This document shows, one piece after another, positions 1-11,462 of a stretch of 64,000 nt of DNA. The notes beneath the pieces are model-generated. The model worked only from the letters and a program-made list of their open reading frames with translations, searched no databases and was not told the DNA's origin. Made by a program: the position numbers and the translations under genes. Position 1 is the stretch's first letter. Each line of letters opens with the position of its first letter. The DNA comes from Pegoplata infirma (lineage: Eukaryota; Arthropoda; Insecta; Diptera; Anthomyiidae): contig OY992539.1 of the NCBI GenBank assembly GCA_963921195.1, forward strand, positions 214,059,373-214,123,372, given 5' to 3'.

Positions 1-1145
1 TTTTGTTATACATCCCCAATTATTTTAATAACTCCTTAATAATTCACTAGTATTATTTTTTCTATAATTCTTTATAAATCCACGACTATTTCGATATCTG
101 CTTATGAATCCACGATTATTTCAATTACTTTTTATAAATCTACGAATATTTTAATAATTTCCTTATAAATCACAAATTATTTCGATAACTTCTTATCAAT
201 TTACGACTATTTCGATAAATTTTTATAAATTTACTATTATTTTGATATCTCTTTATCAATTGACTATTATTTCGATATCTCTTTATCAATTTACGATTAT
301 TTCGATAACTTCTTATCAATCCAATATTATGTTGACAACTCTTTAAAAATCCACGATAGCTTCGATATCTCCTTATAAAATTACCATTATTTCGAAAGCT
401 TCTTATTTCGATATTCTTAATTAATTGACTTTTATATCAATATATCTTTATCAATTTACGATTTTTTCGATAACTTCCTATCAACTCAATATTATTTCGA
501 CAACTCTTTGTTAATTCACGATCATTTCGATATATCCTTATCAATTGACAATTATTTTGAAAACTTTTGTGGATTATTTTCATTATTTTGATTAGCATTT
601 CGATAACTTTTATAAATTCATTATTATTTCGATAGCTCTTTATAAATCTACGATTATTTTGATAACTTTATAAATTTAAAATTATTTTGATTACTATATA
701 AATCTACGGCTATTAAAATTTTTTGATTATTTTGACAACTCTGTATAAATCCACGATTATTTTGAAATCTTTTCATCAATTTTCATCAATTGCCGATTTT
801 TTCGATAACTCTTTAAATCCCTTATTTATATAAATTTATAAATTCTCAATTACTTGAATTTTTTAAGAAACACCATTATTTCGATAACTTTTTATAAATT
901 TGCGATTATTTTGCAAATCTCTTCATCAATTGCCTATTATTTCGATAACTCTTTAAATCCCTTATTTATATAAATTTATAAATTCTCAATTACTTGTATT
1001 TTTTTAAGAAACACCATTATTTCGATAACTTTTTATAAATTTTCGATTATTTCGATAACTCTGTATAAATCCTCGATTATTTCGATTCCTCTGTATAAAT
1101 CCGCGATTATTTCGATAACTGTGTATAAATCCACGATTATTTCAA
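1..1145. repeat. Satellite C, 30-bp tandem repeat (block 1)
   Basis: Degenerate tandem array with a unit of about 30 bp, recognisable as TTATAAATCTACGATTATTT followed by CGATAACTCT. The phrases 'ataaatc', 'acgattattt' and 'cgataact' recur every 27-33 bp, with many substitutions and small indels. The same family returns at 1906-2577, 3893-4240 and 7019-7520, so the four blocks look like one array split by later insertions. It has no conserved reading frame. Short ORFs such as one at 4095-4340 are simply the repeat read in a frame without stops. Confidence 0.9.
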
Positions 1146-1905
1146 TAATAACACATTCATAACTCCCCATTCATACCACTGTGCAGTGTATTACCTACAG
1201 AAGAATCTCTTATTGTTAAATAAACATTAAAATCTCCTCTACACACAGCAATAATGAAGATTCCAATTTGTGTAAATACAGAATAACTAGACAACAAATA
1301 AAACTACAATTTAATATTTGTTTAAGACTCAAAAAATACGTTAGATTTCTGTGTACTGCTCAACAAAATACGTTACAATTTTCTTTAAGAACTCAAAAAA
1401 ATACGTTACTTTTTTTTTAATTTCTTTACCCAAAAAAAGTACTACTACTTGTTAAGCATCACTAATTTTCTTTTAAATCCGTATATGCTGTCAATACCTC
1501 ATGTCGTCAGATTACACTTGATTTTATTATTTACAAAGGATCTCTAAAGAGACGTTATAGAAAAAAATACGTTACTTTTTTATAGTTGTTGGTAGATTTT
1601 CTATAAGAAAATTGCTAAAAATTTTCCAAAAAAGATATCCTTGAAAAAATTATGTGGGTGTGTTATGGTAGAAGATAGTAAAAAAAGGACACTTAAGGAT
1701 ACTTAAGACAATAGGATATAAAATATTTTTGTAACGATTTTTGTAAGATTAATGCATTTTTTTGTAAGGAAAATACTTAATTTTGTAACGTATTTTGAAA
1801 CAAAAGAAAATTGTAACGTATTTTTATGTCCTTGAAGGAATATAAGAAATTTGTAACGTATTTTTTAAGACGTTGTAGATAAATGAAATATTTTTCAGGT
1901 TGATT
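1146..1905. repeat. Interruption of satellite C with inverted TAACGTATTTT motifs
   Basis: Non-satellite block inside satellite C. Its left part (about 1320-1570) carries several copies of AAAAATACGTTA. Its right part (about 1720-1870) carries the reverse complement, TGTAACGTATTTT, so the two halves are mirror images around about 1640. A short palindrome CACTGTGCAGTG lies at about 1178-1191. This is the layout of a foldback or long-TIR MITE, but I could not find clear ends or a target duplication. Confidence 0.5.
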
Positions 1906-2577
1906 AATCTTTTGAGATTCAGACTCTTTACAAAATCTACTATTATTTTGATAACTCTTTATAAATCAACGATAATTTCGATAGCTCTTTATAAATTCTA
2001 CGATTATTTTTGAAAGTCTACTACTCATCATTATTTTGAAGCTTTTTTATAAATCCACGGTTATTTCGATAAATTCGCGATTATTTTGATAAATTAATTG
2101 ATATTTCGAAAACTCTTTAAAAATCCACGATTATTTCGATGACTGCTTAAAAAACCACAATTATGTTGATAACACATTATGATTTATTTTCAAACTTTAT
2201 AAAATTATCATTATTTTGATAAATTTATAAATTCACGATTATTTCGATAACTCCTTATAAAACACGATTATGTCAATATCTAATTATAAATTTGATATTA
2301 TTTCGATAACTTGTTACAAATCACAATTATGTCAATATCTCACTAAAAATCCAATATTATTTTGATAACTTTAAAAATTCAAGATTATTTTGATAACATT
2401 TAAAATTCACGATTATTTTGATAACTATTACCACGATAATTTCGATAACTTTTTATAAATCAAGGACTATTTGAATAACTCATTTAAAATCTACGATTAT
2501 TTCGATAACTCTTTATAAATCTATTGTTTCAATAACTCTTTTAAAATCTATTAAGAGAGTTATTGTCTTTATAAATC
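1906..2577. repeat. Satellite C, 30-bp tandem repeat (block 2)
   Basis: Continues the 30-bp 'ataaatc-acgattatttcgataactc' array after the interruption, degenerate and AT-rich. It stops abruptly at the CACAGAAAA terminus of the next element, which shows the array was there before that insertion. Confidence 0.85.
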
Positions 2578-2579
2578 TA

Positions 2580-3892
2580 CACAGAAAATAAAATCATAAA
2601 ATTCAAGTCAACAAACAGCAATTGTGAATGTCTTATACTGATATCAACCAAACATTTAGTAAAAACGGCATCCCGTTAGTCAATAATACAAAAATTCGAT
2701 TTTGTTTTTAACAAACTACGTCAATAATTTTATTTCAAAATGAAAGGAAAATTTCAACAAATCATTGGTGGCAGTTTGTCAATAAGACAAAGAAAAATAT
2801 TTTTTTAACTTTCAAATAACCCGTTTGTTATTAATGTTCAATAATTTGTAAATAAAACAGATTTTTTTCAACAATTTTTGTCAATAAACGGCTTTGTCAA
2901 ATAAAAGTCATATTTTCAACAATTTATATCAATAAATACAAAGAACTTTGTCAATCTAACAAAATCGTAATTTTTTTTTAACAATCGCTGTCTATAAAGA
3001 ATTTGGTAGCTTTTGTAAAGTATAAAACATAAACACAAACATACTATAACAACAACATGCTCTTTCTCGTCGTGTAGTTTGTTTTTTTATTTGTGCCTGT
3101 ACTTCTTTTTAAAAAAGCAGACAATGAAAAAAGAAGACAATTACAAAAAAAAAAAAAGATTATGAATTTAGTTTTATCTGAGCTAGCAAGGGGTACGGCA
3201 GCAATTGAAATTATTTCATAGAAAATATTATTTAAAAATGTTTTTACCGATTGCTATGTTTGTCTAAAACGAAACTAAAACATGTGTATATAAAAAAGAA
3301 AGAAATAAAGAACAAACAAAAAAAAGAATTTTCAACATGAGACGAAAACGGTAAAACGATATAAGTAAAATACATTCTTAAGTGTTATAAAAAAGAATAT
3401 TGACTAACAAAATACTTTTGTTTAATTTCAATATTAATATTCTCTTACATTTATCTCGATTTTTAATCAATTTGTTTTTAATTTTTTTTCCTATAAAAAA
3501 GTTTTAATTTGTCAATACAACTAATACTGTTGGTTGATATCACAAATTCGTTTGTTGAATTCCTTTACTATATCAACAAATGACGTTTGTGTTTGTTGAA
3601 TTTCTTTGTTGAAAACAAAATTTATTTTTTTATCTTTTGTTAGATCAACAAATTACGTTTTGTGTTTGTTGAATTTCTTTGTTGAAAAAAAATTCAAGAT
3701 TTTGTACGTTTGTCAATACAAATAATAATTTAGGAGAACTATTACAAACTCATTTATCAATTGTTTTTTCAACAATTAATATTTACAAACGTTAGTTGAT
3801 GTTACAAATTTCCGTATAGGAGCACTTTCAGTGAAAAATTTAATTGTATTCACAAATATGGGGGTCAATATAACAATTCGTTTTTTTCTGTG
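2580..3892. mobile_element. MITE-like element, CACAGAAAA termini, inside satellite C
   Basis: The block starts CACAGAAAATAAAATC just after a TA and ends with the inverse, CGTTTTTTTCTGTG, just before TTT, with satellite C on both sides. The inner arms are also inverted. The left half repeats 'caacaaat'/'gtcaataa' phrases (2690-2990) and the right half repeats their complements 'tttgttgaa' (3530-3720). No ORF worth noting. TA-adjacent CACAG ends resemble Tc1/mariner-type non-autonomous elements, and a second member with similar ends sits at 48222-48684. The TA is clear on the left only, so the superfamily is an inference. Confidence 0.6.
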
Positions 3893-4240
3893 TTTGAATA
3901 TTTCGATTAATCCTTATAAATCTACGATTAAATCAACACCTTTTTTAAATCCCCAATTGTTTCGATAACTTTAAAAAAAAACGCGATTATGTCGACAACT
4001 CGTTGATATTTATCAACAAGTTTGAATTATAATCCATGATTATATTGATTACTAAATTTTCGATTATTTCGATAACTGGTTATAAAACACGATTATGTCA
4101 ATATCTCTTTATAAATCCAATATTATTTTGATAACTTTAAAAATTCACGATTATGTTGATAACTATTTGATAACTCCTTATAAATCTACGATTATTTCGA
4201 TAACTCTTTATAAATCTACGATTATTTCGATAGCTCTTTA
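3893..4240. repeat. Satellite C, 30-bp tandem repeat (block 3)
   Basis: Resumption of the 30-bp array. Its last 8 bases, GCTCTTTA (4233-4240), are duplicated at 7019-7026 on the far side of the hAT-like element, where the array continues in phase ('ctctttataaatc'). Confidence 0.85.
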
Positions 4241-4394
4241 CAGCGATGTATCCAGGAATTTAAAAACGGGGGGGCACAATTCCCAAAATTTTTTTCGTCA
4301 TCGCCTATTAATATTTTTAACTACACCTATAACCAACTAACCCCCCCCCCCCCCCCCCCAATACGATTTTCGTCTTGGAAAGTTAAAATTTTTA

Positions 4395-4912
4395 TGAGGG
4401 TTTCTTCGTCAAAACTTTTTTAAAAAAATTTGGAAATTACTTAAACATTTTTGGTTTTGAATGCCGAATGGCGGTTTGTAATTTCAATATGGCGGATCCA
4501 ATATGGCGCCCAATTTTTAAAAATATTACAGATTTGCTTAAAATTCTTCATGCACGGGTTCTTGGAGTCGCTTAAGAAAAATTTGCAGTTGGCTTTTCAA
4601 AATGTTGGATCCAACATGGTGATAACTTCTTTTTTTTTTTTTAATAACAGATTCACTCAAAACTCTTTACGCACCGCTTTGTTGGGTTGCTAAATTAGAA
4701 TCTGCTATTCGAAAATCTAACTTCAGATTCTTATTTAGCGACCCCAAAAACCCGGGCATAAAATGTTTTAAGGAAATCGGTTTATTTTTTAAAAATATTT
4801 GTCGCCATGTTGGATCCTCCATTTTGAATTTTAAAATTACAACTTTAGATTTTTCTTAAACGACCACAAAAACCTGTGTTTAAAGAGTTGACGAAGAAAC
4901 CCTCATATAAAA
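4395..4912. repeat. Foldback (inverted repeat) inside the hAT-like element
   Basis: The left arm starts ATGAGGGTTTCTTCGTC (about 4396) and the right arm ends GACGAAGAAACCCTCAT (about 4889-4905). Further inside, 'ggcggatccaatatggcg' (4490s) is mirrored by 'cgccatgttggatcc' (about 4800). The arms are about 200-240 bp with an unpaired centre. It holds no gene. An ORF at 4451-4693 is arm sequence. Confidence 0.7.
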
Positions 4913-4920
4913 GAAACCAT

Positions 4921-5652
4921 CCCAGCAAAACTTTGGTAATGGGTAGTGATTATATAACACATTACCAGGTAATGTATATACCTTATTTGTAGCATTATTT
5001 TAGGATGTCTTACCAAACATTTGTTCCACAACGTATTATTTTAAAGTAAAAAATAATGCATTACTAATAATTTGCTATGTAATGCATGATTATTGGAAAA
5101 ATGTATTTCATATTTATTATTTCTAAACATTATATAATGGATGATTTATATTTGGTTACATTATGTATTATTTGAAAGTTTGAAATAATGCATTATTTAT
5201 AATTAAATGCATAATGCATTACAATAAAATAAAAAATAATTATTTTATAAAAAATGCATAAGTTTAAACTAGAGATGGGCTCACGACAAGAAATTTCTAA
5301 CGACACACACTCACTAGCATATTATATTTACTTACACTCACTTACAATCACGTGAGTAAATTTAATACAAAATTACTTTTTCACTACTCGTAACACCTTA
5401 TATATTACGTTCTGGTATGCTATATTATATACCTTACTCGTAACCTATAAAATATCATATATTTTACACCTTGCTGGTATTCTTTGTTATAAATTTATGA
5501 CTTATTTTATACCTTACTGGTATTGTATGTGATAATGTGGATACATTACTTTGAGTCTCATCGCCTGTTAAAATCATCAATGCTGCAATGTATAAAATAA
5601 GAGATCATATACCTTATTTTATACCTTATTTGGTAATTTAAGTTTTGCTGGG
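4921..5652. mobile_element. MITE, CCCAGCAAAACTT termini, flanked by AT
   Basis: It begins CCCAGCAAAACTTTGG and ends AAGTTTTGCTGGG, giving 13 bp of perfect terminal inversion. An AT lies immediately outside each end (4919-4920 and 5653-5654), which could be a 2-bp duplication or the outer end of the inversion. The 732-bp interior is rich in 'aatgcattac' and 'ataatgcat' palindromes and codes for nothing. A second CCCAG-ended element of similar length (5779-6493) lies 126 bp away. A superfamily cannot be assigned from ends alone. Confidence 0.7.
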
Positions 5653-5778
5653 ATTCTATGGTTGTGGTGTCTCGGTAAAAAAGTGTCGAATTTTGGATTT
5701 TACAGCCATTTCTTTCTAAGAAACTATATGATGTTTCCCTTTTACTTTTGTTTGAAAATTGTTTTGTAGAAATTAATT

Positions 5779-6493
5779 CCCAGTTGGCAACGTCCTCGAG
5801 CCATCCTCAGTGACGGAGCGATGACATGTCAGAGTCACACCTGACATCCACAAGACATCTCTATGTACTGGGTTGAGGACAGTTTCATACAAATTTTCAA
5901 AATGTCCTCACTCAAAGTCAGCAGTGGTCAGGGCTGACCTTCTGGGGACATGTCACCTAAGACTTCTTTGGGGAAATGTCTGACATAGGTCATGCGAAAA
6001 TACAAAAAATTTTCGTATTTCCTTTAGTTTTTACTTTTATCCATTTTCCTTTATAAATTATCTTTCTCATATTTAGAAAAAACTTTTCGCCTTTTTAAGT
6101 CCCAACTGGATTTGAACCTGGAACCTCCAGTTTATTAGTCCCACACCTAACTACTTGTTCCAAACTTTATTTTAAAAATTGTTTGTCTATTTATTACTTT
6201 TATTCTACTTGTTAGATTTTGATTTTATTTTAATTAAGTCGATAATACTGCCATCTTTTTCTTGGAAATTGAAGAGTTGCCCAGATTTAAAATTCTAATT
6301 TTATATACTGCTATTCTGAAGACATTTCCTTTTAGACGTCTTAGAGGAATTGTCCACACTCTTAAAGCAAACATTCAGTGCTGACAATGTTAGGACATGT
6401 CATCAAGGATTGCCTATGATTTGTCAGAACCTGAAGACATTTCCTCAAGGAATCACTGTGGAAATTTCCTCAGTGACACATTTTCCAACTGGG
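5779..6493. mobile_element. MITE, CCCAGTTGG termini
   Basis: It begins CCCAGTTGGCAACG and ends TTTTCCAACTGGG, so the outer 9-10 bp are inverted. The interior (715 bp) has higher complexity than its surroundings, with repeated TGACA/TGTCA, 'cctcagtgac' and 'gacatttcct' phrases in both orientations. No clear duplication is seen at the borders (left 'aattaatt', right 'ttttcatt'). No ORF. A tRNA-like B-box lies inside on the minus strand. Confidence 0.6.
6098..6165 (-). other. tRNA-like Pol III box sequence inside MITE
   Basis: Read on the minus strand, a perfect B-box-type GGTTCAAATCC (about 6107-6117) is preceded by an A-box-like TAGTTAGGTGTGGG about 35 bp upstream. The flanking T-stem pairs at only three of five positions and no full cloverleaf can be drawn. 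This is therefore a tRNA-derived or tRNA-like relic rather than a tRNA gene. Confidence 0.3.
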
Positions 6494-7018
6494 TTTTCAT
6501 TATCCTGATGCATAATTTTTATTAGATAAAAGAAATATTATGTGTTTTTTATCACATCGCTCATTTACTTGTCATAACGCAAAATGTTTGATTTTACAGA
6601 AAGCCTGTTTAAAGTTTACAATTGAAACTTATTTTACATTGCAAAAGGCCCCTACATAGAAAATGTTATAATGGCGTGTTCTCTTCTCAAACGATGAGTT
6701 TAGAAGATATTAATACGAATTTTTGACACAATAAAAAGCAGGATATAACAAATAATTCTGTACGGTTTACCAAAAAACGACATATTTTGAGTTATGACAC
6801 TAAACAAGTAAATGAGCGATATGTTACAGATTTTGCGGTATAAATAACTTTTTAAAACGAAATTATTTTAAACTCTAGAGTTTTTATAAAAAAATAAAAT
6901 CTATTCTTTTAAAATCAAAATATTTAGAAACTTATAAATTTTAATTTTTGTTTAAAATTTTCAAATCGAAAAGGGGGGGGCACGTGCCCCCTGTGCCCAC
7001 CCCCTGTATACGTCCATG

Positions 7019-7520
7019 GCTCTTTATAAATCTATTTTTTCGATAACTCTTTATAAATCTTCGAATATTTCGATAAATCTTTATATATCTACGATTATAT
7101 CGATAACTTTTTATAAATCCAAAGTTTTTTTGATAACTTTTTAAAAACCACGATTATGTCGATAACTCATTGGTAGTAATCAACGAGTTTGGATACTCCA
7201 TGATTATTTTGATTAAACTCTACGATTATTTTGATAAATTTATAAATTCACGATTATTTCGACCATTTTTTTTCAAAGCCACGATGATTTCGATAACTCT
7301 TTTAAATTCACGATTTTTTGATAACTTCACAATGAAAATTGAAATTCCACGACTAATTCCTCCATTATTAGTATAACCTTTTTACAAAACCACGTTTATT
7401 CGATAAGTTTTTATGAATTCACGATTTTATTTATAAATTTACGATTATTTTGATGTAATTTATAAATTCACGACTATTTCGATAACTTTTTATAAAATCA
7501 CGATAATTTCGATAACTCTT
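7019..7520. repeat. Satellite C, 30-bp tandem repeat (block 4)
   Basis: Last block of the 30-bp repeat, starting with the hAT target duplication GCTCTTTA. It becomes increasingly degenerate towards 7510 and then ends in unique AT-rich DNA. Confidence 0.85.
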
Positions 7521-8081
7521 TATCAACTTTTCAAACTTCAGGAGTGACAAGAAATTTTTTTTAGGTATTTTTGTGAAAAATATTATAAAACTATCGAACC
7601 CCTCCCACACTTTGTAGTTCAAATGCTTAGGTATCCCTTTTTGCATAAAAATTTTAATTTTCAAAATATGTCTTTCTTTTGGATATTAATTATATATAAA
7701 TATAGCTCCAAATTTACTTGTTTACTCCCTTTTTCATCTCCTTGGAATCAAAATTTCAAGTTCGAAAATCGAACTTCGAAAACAGTGAAGTACAATTGTT
7801 TACCCTATTTAACCCTTATAGAATAACCTTCCAAATATTTCCCCATATACAGCATTTACATAAACGTACACATATGAGCACTAAAATGCATGTAACTCAT
7901 GAACCAATACACATACTAAGACCGTATGCATATAAAAACCTTGGCATTGACATTAACTTTCATGGGAAATTTGCATTACAAGCACAATGCAATTTATTTT
8001 TATATTTTGTGCACTTAACTGCACGTATCTCATGAACCAATACAAATACAATATACACATAAAAACCATGGTGTCCATTAG
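7521..8081. other. AT-rich sequence with a ~165-bp imperfect duplication
   Basis: No gene recognised. Two stretches, about 7894-7945 and 8028-8070, share 'catgaaccaataca', 'atacacata' and 'taaaaacc-tgg', an imperfect direct duplication. ORFs here (for example 7718-8035) have no recognisable domain and biased Phe/Ile/Asn composition, as expected from AT-rich noise. Confidence 0.4.
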
Positions 8082-9385
8082 AGGTGTCCTTAAAAACGAA
8101 AATCACCTTTTTATACCTGGTAGGGTCCTATATTGTTCTTTAGTATCTAAAAATGAGTGAGCAAAAATTTGGGGACAATCGGCTAACAATAACTCGTGCC
8201 GAAAATGGATTGAAGTTTTGGGACATTCTTATAAGAACGAAAAACTCGTTTTTTCTAGTTTTTGGAAAAACATTGGTATTTGATATTTTTTGTTAAATTT
8301 TTTGTGAAATAATATGAAAATGGTACTAAATTACCTTTTCAAAACGACTAATAAAATTAAAATCGGATGAAAAATCAGCATTTTACGCATACATGCCCCA
8401 GACCATTGTATGGTTTTTAGAGCCAGAATTTCAAAATTTTCAAAATTTTTGGGCAAAAAATAGTAAAAATTTAATTTTACTTTATGATCAAATTGAAAAC
8501 GTGTTTAAGATTAAAAATAGTAGATATGGTAGTCAAGGTTTTTTTTATTTGGCGCAGGTAGTGTTAACATTTCCGCGGATTCCAAATAAAATGCGTTTTT
8601 CTACAATAATTAAGAAAATTCTTGAAAATTTGTGCTCTATTGTGCAGATCGAAGTGTAAAACGTAAATTCTGTAACTTTTGAGAAATCGGATATATGCAG
8701 ATATTTTGTATTATAGAAATGTATAACGTCTCAAATTTGTCATTTCACCTCGACGAAAAGGGGTTAAAGATGCCCGAATTCTCAAAAAATTTACAGAATT
8801 TATGTATTTCACTTCGTATAATACAATACAGAAAATTGTTTCCCATATTTGCTAAATTATTTTAGAAAAACTCATTTTCTTTGGAATCCGCGGAAATTAT
8901 ATTACTACCCACGCCAAATGAAAAAAAAGTTAGACTACCATATCTGTTAGTTTTTATCTATAACATGTATTTAATATAATTATAAAGTAAAATCTAATTT
9001 TTTTTATTTTTTGCCTAAAAATTTTGAAAATTTTCAAATTTTGGCTTTAAAAACCATGCAATGGTCTGGGGCATGTATGCGTAAAATGCTTATTTTTCAT
9101 CCGATTTGAATTTCTTTTAGCTTTTTGGAAAGGCAATTTATTACCATTTTCATATAACTTAACAAAAAATAGCATATACCAATGTTTTTAAAAAAACTAG
9201 AAAAAACGTGTTTTTTCATCAGATAAGAGTGTCCCAAAACTTCAATCCATTTTCGGCACGAGTTATTTTTATCCGATTGTCTCCAAATTTTGGCTCACTC
9301 ATTTTTAGATACAAAACTACAATTTAGGACCCTACCACGTATTAAAAAGTGATTTTGAAAAATTACCTTAGTCGTTAGGACACCT
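8082..9385. mobile_element. Foldback/long-TIR element, AGGTGTCCT ends, TTAG flanks
   Basis: Large inverted repeat with arms of about 600 bp around a centre near 8730. Left landmarks and right complements pair in order. 'gagtgagcaaaaatttggggac' has its complement near 9270-9300. The phrase at 8220 containing 'ggattgaagttttgggaca' has its complement at 9225-9250. 'catgccccagaccattg' (8393) pairs with 'caatggtctggggcatg' (9060), and 'tttccgcggattcc' with 'ggaatccgcggaaa'. The ends are AGGTGTCCT and AGGACACCT with TTAG on both sides (8078-8081, 9386-9389), a possible 4-bp target duplication. The outer 'ccatgg' also extends the symmetry. No transposase. An ORF at 8393-8659 is arm sequence. Confidence 0.8.
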
Positions 9386-9389
9386 TTAG

Positions 9390-9524
9390 TGTCCATGGTA
9401 ACTATGGTATCCATGGTAACCATGGTAACCTATTACAGAAAATTTTCTGAAACAAAATCAGTCGACGAGAAAATGCATTACAAAGAAAGTACAACTTATT
9501 TCTATTATTAATTTTCATTTTTTC
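9390..9524. repeat. CCATGGTAAC short tandem repeat and spacer
   Basis: The interval 9391-9435 holds four imperfect copies of 'ccatggtaac'/'ctatggtatc', each containing the palindrome CCATGG. The rest is plain AT-rich spacer. Confidence 0.5.
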
Positions 9525-9975
9525 TAAATTTTTCTCTTATCACTTTTCATATTTCTTAAATTCCTAATAACTTTTCCATAAATCTCCTCTAAAACCTAAG
9601 CCATTGTGTTTACCATAATTGTGGTCTTTACATCTTCAAATCATAATTCATCTTTTAAATCATCACTCATTGTTTTTAAATATGATTCTATCCCTTCCGT
9701 TATTTCTACGAAATATTTTACTATAATCTTTCATATTTTGTCATTTAATCTTTTGACACTTTTTGTTTAAAAATGTCCGCTGGTTAAACATTTTCTAACA
9801 CCTTTTACTGTTAAGTCTTTGTTTATGTAAGGTTGGTAATATTACACCCACTTTTGTGACTAACAATTGTGTGGTTTTAAAGATTTAAGGAAAAATCTTG
9901 AAAACAAAAATAAAACATAACTAATATTTCCATGAAAAAAGGATTTTTATAAGAATTTTAAAATATTGAGATTTC
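9525..9975 (+). repeat. Left arm of long inverted repeat enclosing satellite A
   Basis: This arm matches the reverse complement of about 18010-18466 along its length. Shared landmarks in order are 'ctcttatca', 'aaatctcctc', 'ataattgtggtctttaca', 'atcactcattg', 'tgtcatttaatcttttgaca', 'tctaacaccttttactgtta', 'ttggtaatattacaccca' and 'actaacaattgtgtg'. By eye the arms are roughly 75-80% identical, 8 kb apart. No ORF. They may be remnants of long terminal inverted repeats of an element that enclosed the arrays, or a large inverted duplication. Confidence 0.7.
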
Positions 9976-10079
9976 AAAAAAAAAAATAACAAATATATAT
10001 TAAAAATGTGTCAAAGTTGACAGAAAGGAAAAAGCAAAATTAAAGGATTAAACGGATTTCTTTTTTTATACGCAAATTT

Positions 10080-10425
10080 TTTTTTTCAGAATCTAAGAAA
10101 TTTTCTAAAAGGAACAATGTTTTAGAATCTGAAAATTTTTCTAAAGGAAATATATTTTAGAATCTGAGAATTTTTCAGAATCTAAGAAATTTCCTATAAG
10201 AAAAATGTCTGAAAATGAGAATTTTTCTATACGAAAAATTTCTCAGAATGTTAGAATTTTACTATACGGATAATATCTCAAAATCTGAGAATTTTTCTAT
10301 ACGAAAAATGTTTCAAAATCTGATAAATGTTCGATACGAAAAATGTCCCAAAATATTAGAATTTTTCGATTTGAAAAATGTCTTAAAGTCTGAAAATTTT
10401 TATACAAAAATGTCGATTTTGGTCT
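10080..10425. repeat. Satellite B array (degenerate)
   Basis: About ten degenerate units of 'ctgagaatttttctatacgaaaaatgtctcagaat'. The unit alternates a TTTTTCTATA-GAAAAA palindrome with a TCTCAGAATCTGAGA palindrome, period about 35 bp. It lies between the left inverted arm and satellite A. Two copies of the CTTAAG-core dispersed motif follow at 10501 and 10540. Confidence 0.8.
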
Positions 10426-11462
10426 TCTAATAGTATACTTTAATTTCTTACGAGCTCATACAAGATACAGTGTAATTTTTCTCCTTTTGATATTAATAAA
10501 GTTTGTTTCCTAAGTCTTTTGTTAAGTAATTTTGTGAAAGTTTGTTGCTTAAGTCTTTTGTTTTTATTTATTCTGTTGTAGTTTTTCGAAGGAAAATTTA
10601 AACAAAATTTTAAATTTAGTATAGTTATATTTAAAATCGATTTATACTATTGTTCTTTGAACATTATCCGTAAAAAAATATATCTTGTAATCTTATCAGT
10701 AATGGTCAACATAAAATCTTAGTCATACACTCATAAATTATACTTATCCTTTTTTCGTTACATAAGTATTACAACATTTCATTTCCTTATCATTTCTTAC
10801 TTTTATTTGTTAAATTTTTAAGGCGTTACCTTATAAATTGAGACAATTTTTTATTTAAGAAAATTTAAAAAACAATAGAATCCTATAAGATTTTAACAAA
10901 AGATACGGATATACATAAATTTAATTTCTAATCTAGATGATGCAACTTTAGAAAAATAAAAAAAAAAAACCTTAAAATCTTTAATAAGTTCAAACAGGTA
11001 CATCGTTTTACCAAAATCTAATAAACCATGGCCAACACTATTACCAAAAAACCACCTAAGAATTTATTAACCTTGTAAAACTGGGGCGTTGCTCTGGTAC
11101 CTTACTGTGTACCACACAGTTGTAGTTTTCTGTAATCCTAAAATTTTTATTTTTCTCCTTAAGTCAACTTTTATTGCTTTCATCTTTTGTTTAAAAGTTA
11201 TATGAAGGTGTAACCATAAGTAATCACTATTTCTAAAAATTTTCCTTTAACTTTGAAAACTCTTAGCTCTATTGTTGTTAAAATATAATTAATTTATATA
11301 AAGTGAAGCGGAAAGGAATTCTGGGTATGTTTTTATAGACAAAAATACAAGGATTTGATAAAAACAAGTGTACATTGGAGGGAGTTGCCGTGGGAAGAAC
11401 TCTTGGTGGATTAAGTAACTCCTATGGTGGGCTACCGAAATAAAGATATCAAATTTAAGGAT
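10426..11462. other. AT-rich spacer with two CTTAAG-core motifs
   Basis: Apart from the two plus-orientation dispersed motifs (GTTTGTTTCCTAAGTC.. at 10501 and GTTTGTTGCTTAAGTC.. at 10540) I see nothing structured. No ORF, tRNA or TIR element is recognisable. An ORF near 11289-11543 runs from spacer into satellite A and is not a gene. Confidence 0.4.

Larger units (their letters stand above)
4241..7018. mobile_element. Non-autonomous hAT-like element with 8-bp TSD GCTCTTTA
   Basis: The left end is CAGCGATGTATCCAGG and the right end, read on the other strand, is CATGGACGTATACAGG (12 of 16 identical). Both are flanked by the same 8 bases, GCTCTTTA, at 4233-4240 and 7019-7026. An 8-bp duplication with CAG-type ends is the hallmark of the hAT superfamily. 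Just inside each end is a G-rich stretch followed by CAC; the right one forms the palindrome GGGGCACGTGCCCC. A run of 19 C lies at 4341-4359. There is no transposase ORF. The interior is instead filled by a foldback (4395-4912) and two further TIR elements (4921-5652, 5779-6493), so the copy is non-autonomous and grew by nesting. Confidence 0.82.

Noticed and set aside
4341..4359. Run of 19 C as a sequencing or assembly gap marker
   Set aside because: It lies in the G/C-rich subterminal part of the hAT-like element, where other G and C runs occur, so it is plausible native sequence, though its exact length may be unreliable.
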